38,562 bases of DNA from Parcubacteria group bacterium (GCA_028286605.1 JAQBRE010000006.1:1-38562), one strand, 5' to 3'; positions 27,876 through 35,810 are shown, counted from the first letter of the stretch. Notes: a model not told the origin generated them from the sequence alone. Program-made: numbers and translations.

Positions 27876-28526
27876 CTATTTCGTATCGCGGACTTTCCAA
27901 AGAACACGGCTCGCGAACGTGCGGTGTGGAGACCATTTCAGCGCGATCGCTTCAAGCTGTTTTATTGGCGCGTCTTTCGGCAGGGAATAGAGCTGTTCTA
28001 TGGAACGGCGTAAGCCGAGATCACCAGGTGAGAAGACGTCTTCGCGTTCGAGCGCGAACATCAGGAACATTTCCGCAGTCCAGCGGCCGATTCCCCATAT
28101 CGCGACCAGCTGCGCAATCGCGTCTTCTTCAGGAATCTTCTTTAATGTCTCCAGCTTAAGTTCACCTTTCATAACGGCTTTAGAAAGTTCTTTAAGGGAT
28201 TTTACTTTTGCTGCAGAAAGACCCGCTTTACGGAGCGTCGGCGTGCGGAGGCGGGATATGGCTTCCGCTGTTACCTGGCCGCCGCAGGCGGCCTTCAGAC
28301 GTCCCCAAATGGTATCTGCAGCCTTGGTAGAGAGTTGCTGGCCGACAATCGAACCCGCAAGCGCATCGAAGAGCTGTTGGTACGAACGACGGTGACCTTT
28401 ACGCGAAAGAATCTCTTCCGCATGGGGCAGGGAAGCCTTGTACAGGATTGGGTCTATCTTGCGAAGATGAAGAAGAGCTGGAGATTCAGCAGCCTTTTCC
28501 CCCTTTATTACTTTGGCAGCTTTCAT
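27876..28526 (-). CDS. DNA-3-methyladenine glycosylase II-like (HhH-GPD superfamily)
   Basis: FDALAGSIVGQQLSTKAADTIWGRL...IWGIGRWTAEMFLMFALEREDVFSPGDLGLRRSI. Confidence 0.92.
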   Translation of the reverse strand: MKAAKVIKGEKAAESPALLHLRKIDPILYKASLPHAEEILSRKGHRRSYQQLFDALAGSIVGQQLSTKAADTIWGRLKAACGGQVTAEAISRLRTPTLRKAGLSAAKVKSLKELSKAVMKGELKLETLKKIPEEDAIAQLVAIWGIGRWTAEMFLMFALEREDVFSPGDLGLRRSIEQLYSLPKDAPIKQLEAIALKWSPHRTFASRVLWKVRDTK

Positions 28527-28532
28527 AGGGCC

Positions 28533-28540
28533 AGTATACT
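28533..28540. promoter_or_regulatory. Palindromic AGTATACT providing a -10 (TATACT) on both strands
   Basis: + strand TATACT 28535-28540 (ATG 28549) with TTGGCA at 28513-28518; - strand TATACT over 28538-28533 (ATG at 28526). Confidence 0.55.
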
Positions 28541-28548
28541 AAACATAC

Positions 28549-28761
28549 ATGGTACGTCTTCTTATTTGGGTCATCGTTGGTCTTTTGGCACTTTCGTTCT
28601 TCGGCGTATCGTTGAAAAGCCTCGTTAACTCGCCAACGAACAAGGAAAACCTTTCATTCATTTCCCAGCTTCTTCATCAAGGATGGGCTACGGTTAGCGT
28701 ATGGTTACATATGCTCATCGATCCCATCGTCGCGATGACGCATATCCATTTCCCTCTATAA
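28549..28761 (+). CDS. Small membrane protein
   Basis: MVRLLIWVIVGLLALSFFGVSLKSLV... Confidence 0.6.
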   Translation: MVRLLIWVIVGLLALSFFGVSLKSLVNSPTNKENLSFISQLLHQGWATVSVWLHMLIDPIVAMTHIHFPL

Positions 28762-28765
28762 CTCT

Positions 28766-29014
28766 ATGCCTGACGAACCTATCGCTATCACCATTCCGCA
28801 GGACACGAGCCCCACGTTCTCGAACGCGACGCAGGTGACCGTTTCTGACGACTCCGTCGTGCTGCAGTTTGCCTATGTTCGCCCAGACCGCACCACCGGC
28901 CAGCTCATCGCCGAGATAGTGCTTTCGCCGAAGCATGCTATCGATTTCAGCCGCGCGCTCGACGCAACCATTAAGCAGCATTTCACGCGCCACCTCAACG
29001 ACCCTGAATTTTAA
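28766..29014 (+). CDS. DUF3467-like protein
   Basis: VSDDSVVLQFAYVRPDRTTGQLIAEIVLSPKHAIDFSRALDATIKQH. Confidence 0.6.
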   Translation: MPDEPIAITIPQDTSPTFSNATQVTVSDDSVVLQFAYVRPDRTTGQLIAEIVLSPKHAIDFSRALDATIKQHFTRHLNDPEF

Positions 29015-29118
29015 AGGCTCTGACGCTTCATGAAGAAGCTTCACGCCATATTCATGGTCTACTTTGTATACATACATGGTCAGTAGCTAATTGACTGACA
29101 CTAACCCTTACGATAGAT

Positions 29119-29361
29119 ATGAAAACGCTACTTCTTGGTTCTCTCGCTATGGCCGCTGCGGTCGTAGCTCCCGCTGTTTCTTTCGCTGACACCTTCGCAT
29201 ACGTTAATACGAGCGGCGATGTTCAGACGATGGATGCAACTACCGCAAATCAGGCTATCCTGACTGCACCGAACATTGCTACCCATAGCGGAGTTATGGA
29301 TCTTAATGTCTCGAACTCAACCGCTAATCCTGTCGCTGGCCAGAGCGTCGGCGGCGTGTAA
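29119..29361 (+). CDS. Small secreted protein
   Basis: Signal peptide MKTLLLGSLAMAAAVVAPAVSFA; terminator downstream. Confidence 0.6.
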   Translation: MKTLLLGSLAMAAAVVAPAVSFADTFAYVNTSGDVQTMDATTANQAILTAPNIATHSGVMDLNVSNSTANPVAGQSVGGV

Positions 29362-29379
29362 GCCAAGCTTCGCGCTATG

Positions 29380-29426
29380 CAAGAACATACCGCAGGTCTG
29401 CTTCGGGCAGCCCTGCGGTATGTTTT
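29380..29426 (+). terminator. Intrinsic terminator hairpin
   Basis: AACATACCGCAGG...CCTGCGGTATGTTTTATAG. Confidence 0.75.
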
Positions 29427-29463
29427 ATAGAAACCAACCGTCATATTCTGTATACTTCTACCT

Positions 29464-30396
29464 ATGAAATATCTTCCCGTACTTTTCTTCGTGCTCAGTG
29501 CGAGCATGCCATTCGCGGCGTCTGCATCAACGTTTCCGCCCGTGTGCAGCGTTCTTACCAAAACTGCAGACGGCGAGTTCTGGCCGATGATCAACAACAA
29601 GCTGTACCTGATCGCACAGCCGAACGAACCAGTAACGATAATCTGGGGCAGTGCGAATGCCACGATCGCATACAATAATCTCGGTTCGATAGGATTCACC
29701 GGGCAGCAGGTGGTTACGCCGACGAAGACGACGGCGTACACCTACACATTCGCTGCAGGAAGTGCACAGACCACGTGCACCGTAACGGCCGTCGTACTCA
29801 CCGGCACGACAGGGCAGGGGACTGGCCCGGTTGCTGTTGCACCTGCTCAGCAGACATCAGTAACAAGCACTTCAGCAGCGACACCCGTAACCGTTACCAC
29901 ATCACCAGCAACCGCAAGCACGACTCCTTCAACGGCGTCATTCTCTGCATCTGAAATTCCGCTCCTTGCCGGGGGAGTCGCAACGCCCGGCGCAGTCGTT
30001 CCTGTTCAATATCTGCAGCTCATCAACACGAGCAGCACGCAGACCACCCTTCCTGGCGTCTGGTTGAAACAAGACGGCAGCGCGCCGCTGAGTAGTATCA
30101 TCGGCTTCACGACGGTGGATGATAAGGCGCAGTTCCGCACGAGCGTCGGCGGTACGGAAGGCGCAGCACTATTCAAGAATGGCCTTGCCTTCGTTCCGCT
30201 GAATGCAGCATTCGCGCCTGGCCAGCTCCGCATCTTCACTATCAAGGCGCAGGTCAGCCACAATCTGCTTACGAGCACCGGCAGCGCATACGGCACCACG
30301 CTTATGCTTGATACGGCAAGTATCAGCACCACGGGCGCAGTGAACGCTCGCTTTCCGATCGTCGGCACCACATGGACGCTACAAGCAACGAACTAA
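29464..30396 (+). CDS. Secreted multidomain surface protein with Ser/Thr-rich linker
   Basis: Signal peptide, beta-rich N-domain, STSAATPVTVTTSPATASTTPSTAS linker, C-terminal beta-rich domain. Confidence 0.7.
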   Translation: MKYLPVLFFVLSASMPFAASASTFPPVCSVLTKTADGEFWPMINNKLYLIAQPNEPVTIIWGSANATIAYNNLGSIGFTGQQVVTPTKTTAYTYTFAAGSAQTTCTVTAVVLTGTTGQGTGPVAVAPAQQTSVTSTSAATPVTVTTSPATASTTPSTASFSASEIPLLAGGVATPGAVVPVQYLQLINTSSTQTTLPGVWLKQDGSAPLSSIIGFTTVDDKAQFRTSVGGTEGAALFKNGLAFVPLNAAFAPGQLRIFTIKAQVSHNLLTSTGSAYGTTLMLDTASISTTGAVNARFPIVGTTWTLQATN

Positions 30397-30415
30397 CTCA
30401 GAATATATAAAGAAG

Positions 30416-30448
30416 TTGGGCCGCCCTGTAAGGGGCGGCCCATTTCGT
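30416..30448. terminator. GC-rich hairpin between convergent genes
   Basis: GGGCCGCCC-TGTAA-GGGGCGGCCC; T-tract weak on both strands. Confidence 0.5.
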
Positions 30449-30486
30449 AAGAACCGTAGGATTCTTACTATAGTTCTCGCGTTGGC

Positions 30487-31239
30487 CTAGGCCGCGGCGA
30501 GGGAAGTCGAAGCGCGACGACGACGGAGCACGGCGCCGAGACCGCCGAAGCCGACGAGCATCATCGCCCAGGTCGCCGGTTCCGGCACTGCGCCGCTGCC
30601 CGCGAAACCCGTGCCCAATTGAGCCACGGTCGTCAGGGACTTCGTGCCGCCCGCCAGCCCGGTCACCGTCAGCTTGACGTCATAGGTGCCGTTGATGGCC
30701 GGATCGAAGTTGAGGCCGGGCAGGAAGTTCAGACGATAGCTGTTCTGCGTGCTGCCGTTGGCGACCGAGTTGTCGTTGCCGAGAGCGAGCGCATTGTAGC
30801 TGAAACTGCCGCCCGCCAGGTTGGTGAACGTCAGCGTCGCCGTCCCAGCGAAGGGAGTGGTCTCGTTGTCGTCGAAACCCCAGTCGTAACTGACGAACTG
30901 GCCGGCGCTCGTCGCGAAGTCGTAGACGCCCCCAGACGACGCGGGCGCCGTCTGGAAGGTATCATGCATGCGCAGATAGAGCTGGTCGCCGCCGGAGGTC
31001 GAGAGCACTTCGGTATTGGCAGGCGTATAGCCGTTGCCCGTGCCGTAGAACCAGTTGTCCGACGGATTCGAATTCTGGACCGTCGTGTCAGCGCGAGCCA
31101 CGTTCGCGCCAAAAAGCGCGACAGCGAGCGCACTGGCCACGATGGCGCCGGCGAGAAGGCGATTCTTCTTGATTTCCAATTTCCTGATTTTCAAGACGCA
31201 TATCCCTTGTTTGCTCGGTATATCCCCTAAATGGTTCAC
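30487..31239 (-). CDS. PEP-CTERM domain protein (alphaproteobacterial type); start uncertain
   Basis: Signal-like KKNRLLAGAIVASALAVALFGANVARA; C-terminus VPEPATWAMMLVGFGGLGAVLRRRRAS. True start may be internal (TTG of LKIRKLEIKKNRL). Confidence 0.85.
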   Translation of the reverse strand: MNHLGDIPSKQGICVLKIRKLEIKKNRLLAGAIVASALAVALFGANVARADTTVQNSNPSDNWFYGTGNGYTPANTEVLSTSGGDQLYLRMHDTFQTAPASSGGVYDFATSAGQFVSYDWGFDDNETTPFAGTATLTFTNLAGGSFSYNALALGNDNSVANGSTQNSYRLNFLPGLNFDPAINGTYDVKLTVTGLAGGTKSLTTVAQLGTGFAGSGAVPEPATWAMMLVGFGGLGAVLRRRRASTSLAAA

Positions 31240-31390
31240 CGCAGCATAGAAAGCTCATGTATATAAGCGCTCTAGGCTACGGTGTACAACAAAACGGACT
31301 GAACTAATGTGAAAGAACTCAGCGTGTACCTTACCACTTTTCTTTACATATGACAAATAGAAGCGCCCGGCTGAGAAGCCGGGCGCTGTA
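31225..31390. repeat. Intergenic module, copy A (palindrome plus upstream gene's terminator)
   Basis: GGTTCACCGCAGCATAGA...TCTAGGCTACGGTGTAC followed about 130 bp later by GAAGCGCCCGGCTGAGAAGCCGGGCGCTGTAG; colinear with copy B. Confidence 0.65.
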
Positions 31391-31406
31391 GTGTTTTCGC
31401 GTTGAT

Positions 31407-32228
31407 CTAGGCGATCGCGGCGAGATGCGACCTGCGCCGGAGCGCAGCGCCGACGCCACCGAAGCCCAGAATCATCAAGGCCCAGGAAGCCGGTTCGGGC
31501 ACGCCGCCGGTGGTGACGTTGTCCCACATGACGTTCCGAGTCACGCCGCCGACGGCATTCTGGTTCTGCAGGATGACAGCTCCGAAGTTGGTGCTGAGAT
31601 CGCCGGCGTTACCGGTCGCATAATCAGGACTGAGGAGGCTCACGCTGTGCGACGCGTCGGACACCGTGTAGAGCAGGTTGCTCCCGTCGATGGTCACGCC
31701 CAGCGTCAGCCAGTCGTTGGTGGTGAAGCCCGTCGGCAACCCGATGTCCACGAACGCGGAGGTGACGTTGTTCCAGCCATAGGCGCTGATGCCGCTGCCG
31801 TTGTTCTCGAGCTCGATGATGCCATAGTCGGTGGGAACGCTGTTCACACCGTTGTTGCCGACGGCCCACAGACCCGCGATGCGCCCATTGCCCGGGTTCC
31901 ACGTCTTGTCGACAAAGATGTCGGCGGAGATGTGGGTGGTGCCGGGATCAGTGACCGTCGAACGCCCCTGCGTATTGTAGAAGGAGTTGGCCGCAGTCTG
32001 CCCGTCGCCCGCGGTGATAATCTCCTGGAGGACATTGCCGTGGGTGCCGCCAATATTAGTGACAGTGAAGCCGGCCGGAGCGAAACGGTCCGGAGACCAC
32101 ACGCCCGGACCCGGAGTCGCACTCAGCAGCACCGGCGTGTCGAAGGTGTTCGTGCCCGCCGAAGCGGCGCCGGCGCCGAGAGCCAACAAGGAGGCCGCGC
32201 AAACGGCAAGAAGAAGAGAGTGTCGCAA
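31407..32228 (-). CDS. PEP-CTERM domain protein (alphaproteobacterial type)
   Basis: TTG start with GGAG upstream; signal peptide MRHSLLLAVCAASLLALGAGAASA; C-terminus VPEPASWALMILGFGGVGAALRRRSH. Confidence 0.88.
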   Translation of the reverse strand: MRHSLLLAVCAASLLALGAGAASAGTNTFDTPVLLSATPGPGVWSPDRFAPAGFTVTNIGGTHGNVLQEIITAGDGQTAANSFYNTQGRSTVTDPGTTHISADIFVDKTWNPGNGRIAGLWAVGNNGVNSVPTDYGIIELENNGSGISAYGWNNVTSAFVDIGLPTGFTTNDWLTLGVTIDGSNLLYTVSDASHSVSLLSPDYATGNAGDLSTNFGAVILQNQNAVGGVTRNVMWDNVTTGGVPEPASWALMILGFGGVGAALRRRSHLAAIA

Positions 32229-32263
32229 TGGAATTCTCCGTAACTGAGGTTGTGCCTACAGAT

Positions 32264-32424
32264 CCCCAAAAGGTTCAACGTGGCCTAAAAAGTTCATCTG
32301 AGATGAGCGCTTTAGGCCACGTTGAAAAATTGGAACCAATTGATTTGAAAGAACGCTGGTAAAACCTTAACATTTTTATCTAAATTAGGCAATAGAAACG
32401 CCCGGCTGGTGTGCCGGGCGCTGT
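32264..32424. repeat. Intergenic module, copy B (perfect palindrome plus upstream gene's terminator)
   Basis: TTCAACGTGGCCTAAA (32274-32289) / TTTAGGCCACGTTGAA (32311-32326), later GAAACGCCCGGCTGGTGTGCCGGGCGCTGTAG. Confidence 0.7.
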
Positions 32425-32441
32425 AGGGTAGTTCGGGAGCG

Positions 32442-33122
32442 TCAGTCGCCCCCATATGCGATCAATTCTTTGGGTTTGTGCGACAGATAGAAATCCTGAA
32501 GCAGGGTAACTTTTCCTCCTGCAGGATCCACTGCAACAAACGTGCCGTCTTCGTCAGACACGGCACGTATCCAGTGCGACGTGACGCCGCGACGTGAACC
32601 GTGCGAATGATCGAGCCGGAATACGACTGATGCACCTTGTGAAAGCCAGTCCTGGATGACGCTGAGTCCGTTACCTTGCGACAACGGTTGGCGCACCAGG
32701 ATTTTCAAGCTCGATGAAATGATCTCGAGGCTCTGAGTACGAATCCGACCCGAAGGGTCGATCAGTCCCAGTGCCTTGAAGCGTTGGGCAAGTTCGCGAG
32801 GATCGCGAGCTTGGCCCTTCTGCATCATGTCCATGGCAATATCCATGAACAGACATCCTTGGCCGCCGATCGTTGTCTTCTTGCCAAGCCGCACTTTATT
32901 CCAGCGCGGGTCGGTTTGTGAGAGAACGACCCGCGCGGCCGCAGGCGAAGCCTGCGGCTTCTCCATCATGCGGTCGTAAAAAGCTTTCGATTCAGCGGAG
33001 TCCAGAGAGGACTGCATCATCGTTCCGTACTGGTAGTTTGGGTCGGACGCGGCGGATTCCTGTGCGGCGCACAACCCTGCAGACAGCAGGAGTGCGAACA
33101 TCGCACAAAATATCAAACGCAT
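32442..33122 (-). CDS. Secreted protein, possible papain-like C39-family peptidase fold
   Basis: Signal peptide; LSQTDPRWNKVRLGKKTTIGGQGCLFMDIAMDMM...HWIRAVSDEDGTFVAVDPAGG; AAGGAG Shine-Dalgarno on the minus strand. Confidence 0.6.
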   Translation of the reverse strand: MRLIFCAMFALLLSAGLCAAQESAASDPNYQYGTMMQSSLDSAESKAFYDRMMEKPQASPAAARVVLSQTDPRWNKVRLGKKTTIGGQGCLFMDIAMDMMQKGQARDPRELAQRFKALGLIDPSGRIRTQSLEIISSSLKILVRQPLSQGNGLSVIQDWLSQGASVVFRLDHSHGSRRGVTSHWIRAVSDEDGTFVAVDPAGGKVTLLQDFYLSHKPKELIAYGGD

Positions 33123-33168
33123 AACAAACTCTCCTTGTACTGTGGTGGGAAATTCTTTCCCTATATAT

Positions 33169-33197
33169 TTATTATCATATTAAATAGATATTGTCAA
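33169..33197 (-). promoter_or_regulatory. Sigma70-like promoter for the 32442-33122 gene
   Basis: Minus strand TTGACA (33197-33192), 17 bp, TAATAA (33174-33169). Confidence 0.55.
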
Positions 33198-33215
33198 GTT
33201 CATGATTGGTAGATG

Positions 33216-33250
33216 AATACGGGCCGCGGGCAAAGCCCGCGGCCCGTATT
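33216..33250. terminator. Perfect 16-bp GC-rich hairpin with AAA loop
   Basis: AATACGGGCCGCGGGC-AAA-GCCCGCGGCCCGTATT, downstream of the minus-strand gene 33280-34263. Confidence 0.65.
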
Positions 33251-33279
33251 CTATATAGCTTCTTCAGATACTATTCCTG

Positions 33280-34263
33280 CTATTGAGCAGTAACCTGAAC
33301 GGAAGCGCTCGTACTGGTCGTATCACCGGCATCATCCGTGATCGTAAAGGTTGGCTGATACGAACCTGCCGCGTCATAAGCGTGCGTGAATGTTGCAGAG
33401 GTCTGAGTCGTCTGCGGCATCACAACAGCCAGAGCACGAAGCATCATGTTCTCGTCGCCCCATACTACTGAATAGTGCAGGTTGCCCGAGACATTGCTGC
33501 TTGCGTGCACGGTCCATGTGCCATCGGTACCCGCAACCAGCGTTACTGGCGCGTCGATTCCGTTAACTGAAAGGTGCGCCTTGATTGGGGCAGTCACCGT
33601 GAAGCTCACGACATTGCTCTTTCCCTTGTTACTATCGTTACCCTTCACCCACACCTTATACGTGCCTGCGGGGGTAGTGGAGGGAACTGTGAAGCTGATA
33701 TCGTTTGCATCCTGAATTGCCGCGCTGACGGTCGTAGTGCCGAAGTGTACTACGCTGCTAGAAGCGAATCCAGAACCGACTAGTGTCACCGCCGTACCGG
33801 CTAGGCCCGTACCCGGCGTTATCGAGGTGATGCTTGCAACCACATTGTTCGTACCGACCTGAACCTTTGCTGCATTCTTACTTACCGAGTGTCCTGAGTC
33901 ATCCGTTACGGTGAAGGTCGGCTGATACGTGCCCTTCGTGCTGTACGCGTGAGTGAAGGTCGCTGATGTTGTCGCCACCGGCGAAATCAGAGCATTACGA
34001 CGTAGCGCCGAATTCTCATCACCCCATATAACGGAGTAATGAAGATTCTGATCACCGATTTCCTTAACGTTCACCGTCCAGCTTCCGTTCTGATCGAGGG
34101 CAAGGCTGGTCGGACCAACAACGCTTGAAATCTGTGGCGCGCTACCTACCGTAACGGGTTGGTTAGGTGCCTGATAAAGATTCGTGGGAGGCATGTGCGC
34201 CATGCCCGAGAAGGTCATGAACGGCGCAAGGAACATGGCTCCTAATTTTGTTGCGAAATGCAT
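33280..34263 (-). CDS. Secreted adhesin-like protein: PKD-like, IPT/TIG-like, PKD-like
   Basis: Signal peptide; two HYSV(I/V)WGDEN...ATFTHAY...YQPTFT(V/I)TDD modules flanking ITSITPGTGLAGTAVTLVGSGFASSSVVHFG. Confidence 0.82.
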   Translation of the reverse strand: MHFATKLGAMFLAPFMTFSGMAHMPPTNLYQAPNQPVTVGSAPQISSVVGPTSLALDQNGSWTVNVKEIGDQNLHYSVIWGDENSALRRNALISPVATTSATFTHAYSTKGTYQPTFTVTDDSGHSVSKNAAKVQVGTNNVVASITSITPGTGLAGTAVTLVGSGFASSSVVHFGTTTVSAAIQDANDISFTVPSTTPAGTYKVWVKGNDSNKGKSNVVSFTVTAPIKAHLSVNGIDAPVTLVAGTDGTWTVHASSNVSGNLHYSVVWGDENMMLRALAVVMPQTTQTSATFTHAYDAAGSYQPTFTITDDAGDTTSTSASVQVTAQ

Positions 34264-34920
34264 AAAGTGAATATCATTACGCTGATAAGGCGTACCGAAC
34301 CATATTCATCCTTTACTGTTTGCATCCATTGGTGCGATAGAACGGTACTGTTAAGAAGACGTCTAATGCTATTAGCGCTTACAGAAATCAACTCTCCCCT
34401 TTCACAAAATACTCATATAGTGGGCCGGATTCTGTCTCGGATAGACGCAATCTCGGATAGGCTAGCAGGGAAGTGGTAGGTCTATTTTTTGTACATATAT
34501 AAATAAACAGAGAAAAAGAAATAGATAGCAACGCACAGATCAGAAGTAATCCTGTAAGACCTTGAGAATATAGCCTGCAAGCGCAAAGCAACAGGGAAGA
34601 TGCCTTGGTAATTGATCTGAGGGAATGATTCAAATGCCGCCAATCCAAGGCTTGTTATAATGTTAGGACGTAAAAGATATATTGTGCGACGTACTCATAT
34701 ACAAAGGCCCCTTCTGACAATCATTAAATTTAGGCTTCTATGCTTTGACTCGATCTTCCCCTTCTCTTCCCTCTTCATGTGTCTGTAAATTTCTGAGCCA
34801 ACTCACCTCTTTATCTGCACAAAATTATTAAAATATTATTTACTCAAAACCGACCACTTCCCCGAAAACGAAAAAACACCGGTGGGGAACTCATAAATGG
34901 ATCTCTTCCTAAGAGAGCAA

Positions 34921-34942
34921 AAGGGGAGCTTTCGCTCCCCTG
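34921..34942 (-). terminator. Intrinsic terminator for the DUF2283/DUF4258 genes
   Basis: Minus strand GGGGAGC-GAAA-GCTCCCC followed by TTTT. Confidence 0.75.
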
Positions 34943-34951
34943 CTCGCTCCC

Positions 34952-35191
34952 CTACACTATTGCCGGTAATCCCGAGGTTATAGTAATGGGGATTCCTGTG
35001 TCTACATTGCTTTCAAGATTCTTGATGAGTTCTTCTTGATTTGATGCATCGAGTATTTCCATACCGACTATATTCCCGAGAGTATCAACATCAACAAGCA
35101 AACGATCCTCAAGTTCAAGTGTCTTGTGCACTTTTCCGCCACTTACATACATATAGAGTGCATCAGCAATTCTGTCGTATTGAATAGTCAT
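34952..35191 (-). CDS. DUF2283 family protein (putative antitoxin)
   Basis: MTIQYDRIADALYMYVSGGKVHKTLELEDRLLVDVDTLGNIVGMEILDAS. Confidence 0.85.
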   Translation of the reverse strand: MTIQYDRIADALYMYVSGGKVHKTLELEDRLLVDVDTLGNIVGMEILDASNQEELIKNLESNVDTGIPITITSGLPAIV

Positions 35192-35448
35192 ACATCGATA
35201 TAATAAGCAGTAATAATGAAATAATCGTTAGTGCCCCGTACGTCTTCTTTATAGTATATAACTTGGATTATCTTTCCGTTAGCAAGCTTCTTTCTTACCT
35301 TAACCCTACCCTCAAAAGTTCTCATCGTAGAATCTGGTGACGAAATTGCTGACCTAAGTTCTTGCACATTTATGTTACGTTCTTGCATTCGATGCTGGAA
35401 ATGGTTTGGAAACTTAAGTCTTATCATTAGACGAATTATAAAATTCAT
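35188..35448 (-). CDS. DUF4258 family protein (putative toxin)
   Basis: FPNHFQHRMQERNINVQELRSAI...GRVKVRKKLANGKIIQVIYYKE...YFIITAYYID; 4-nt overlap with the DUF2283 gene. Confidence 0.75.
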   Translation of the reverse strand: MNFIIRLMIRLKFPNHFQHRMQERNINVQELRSAISSPDSTMRTFEGRVKVRKKLANGKIIQVIYYKEDVRGTNDYFIITAYYIDV

Positions 35449-35523
35449 CCTTACAGAACTACCGTAAATTAGTACTTCACAACCTACTTACGATTCATCA
35501 TTTCTATATATCTAAATCATTAT

Positions 35524-35802
35524 TTATTTATCCCCAGACCGTTTTGAATATTTTTCTAGCAAGGCTTGATAGATCGCTCGTGCCTCAGCTTCAGTCTCAT
35601 ATTGCTCAAGGGGAGCCCAGTTCGTCACTTGCTTCATGGTCATGCCTGAATGCGTTGCCCAGGTGAATTCCATCGCGCCTACGAGGTGGCGGCTGACTTC
35701 TTCAGAGAAGTAGATCGACACCGTCGCGAACGTACCGTCTGCGCGCTCGATAGTCTCTGATTCCAGATGCGTTACTTGCTTGGTTAGCTCTACGGGTTCC
35801 AT
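35524..35802 (-). CDS. Hypothetical protein, 92 aa
   Basis: Open frame close behind the LOG gene, same strand. Confidence 0.55.
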   Translation of the reverse strand: MEPVELTKQVTHLESETIERADGTFATVSIYFSEEVSRHLVGAMEFTWATHSGMTMKQVTNWAPLEQYETEAEARAIYQALLEKYSKRSGDK

Positions 35803-35810
35803 ACAAAACC

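Noticed and set aside
30619-31230. 203-aa plus-strand ORF opposite PEP-CTERM gene 1
   Set aside because: Low-complexity Arg/Val-rich shadow of the minus-strand gene; no initiation signals.
31425-32243. 272-aa plus-strand ORF opposite PEP-CTERM gene 2
   Set aside because: Shadow ORF in high-GC sequence; the minus frame has a signal peptide, Shine-Dalgarno and recognisable PEP-CTERM motif.
33216-33250. Perfect GC-rich inverted repeat as a transposon end
   Set aside because: Single copy, AAA loop, located 3' of a gene; more simply a transcription terminator or 3' stabiliser.
34388-34648. 86-aa minus-strand ORF with a hydrophobic stretch (and 34258-34479 plus)
   Set aside because: AT-rich intergenic region, no start signals or recognisable domain; insufficient support to call a gene.
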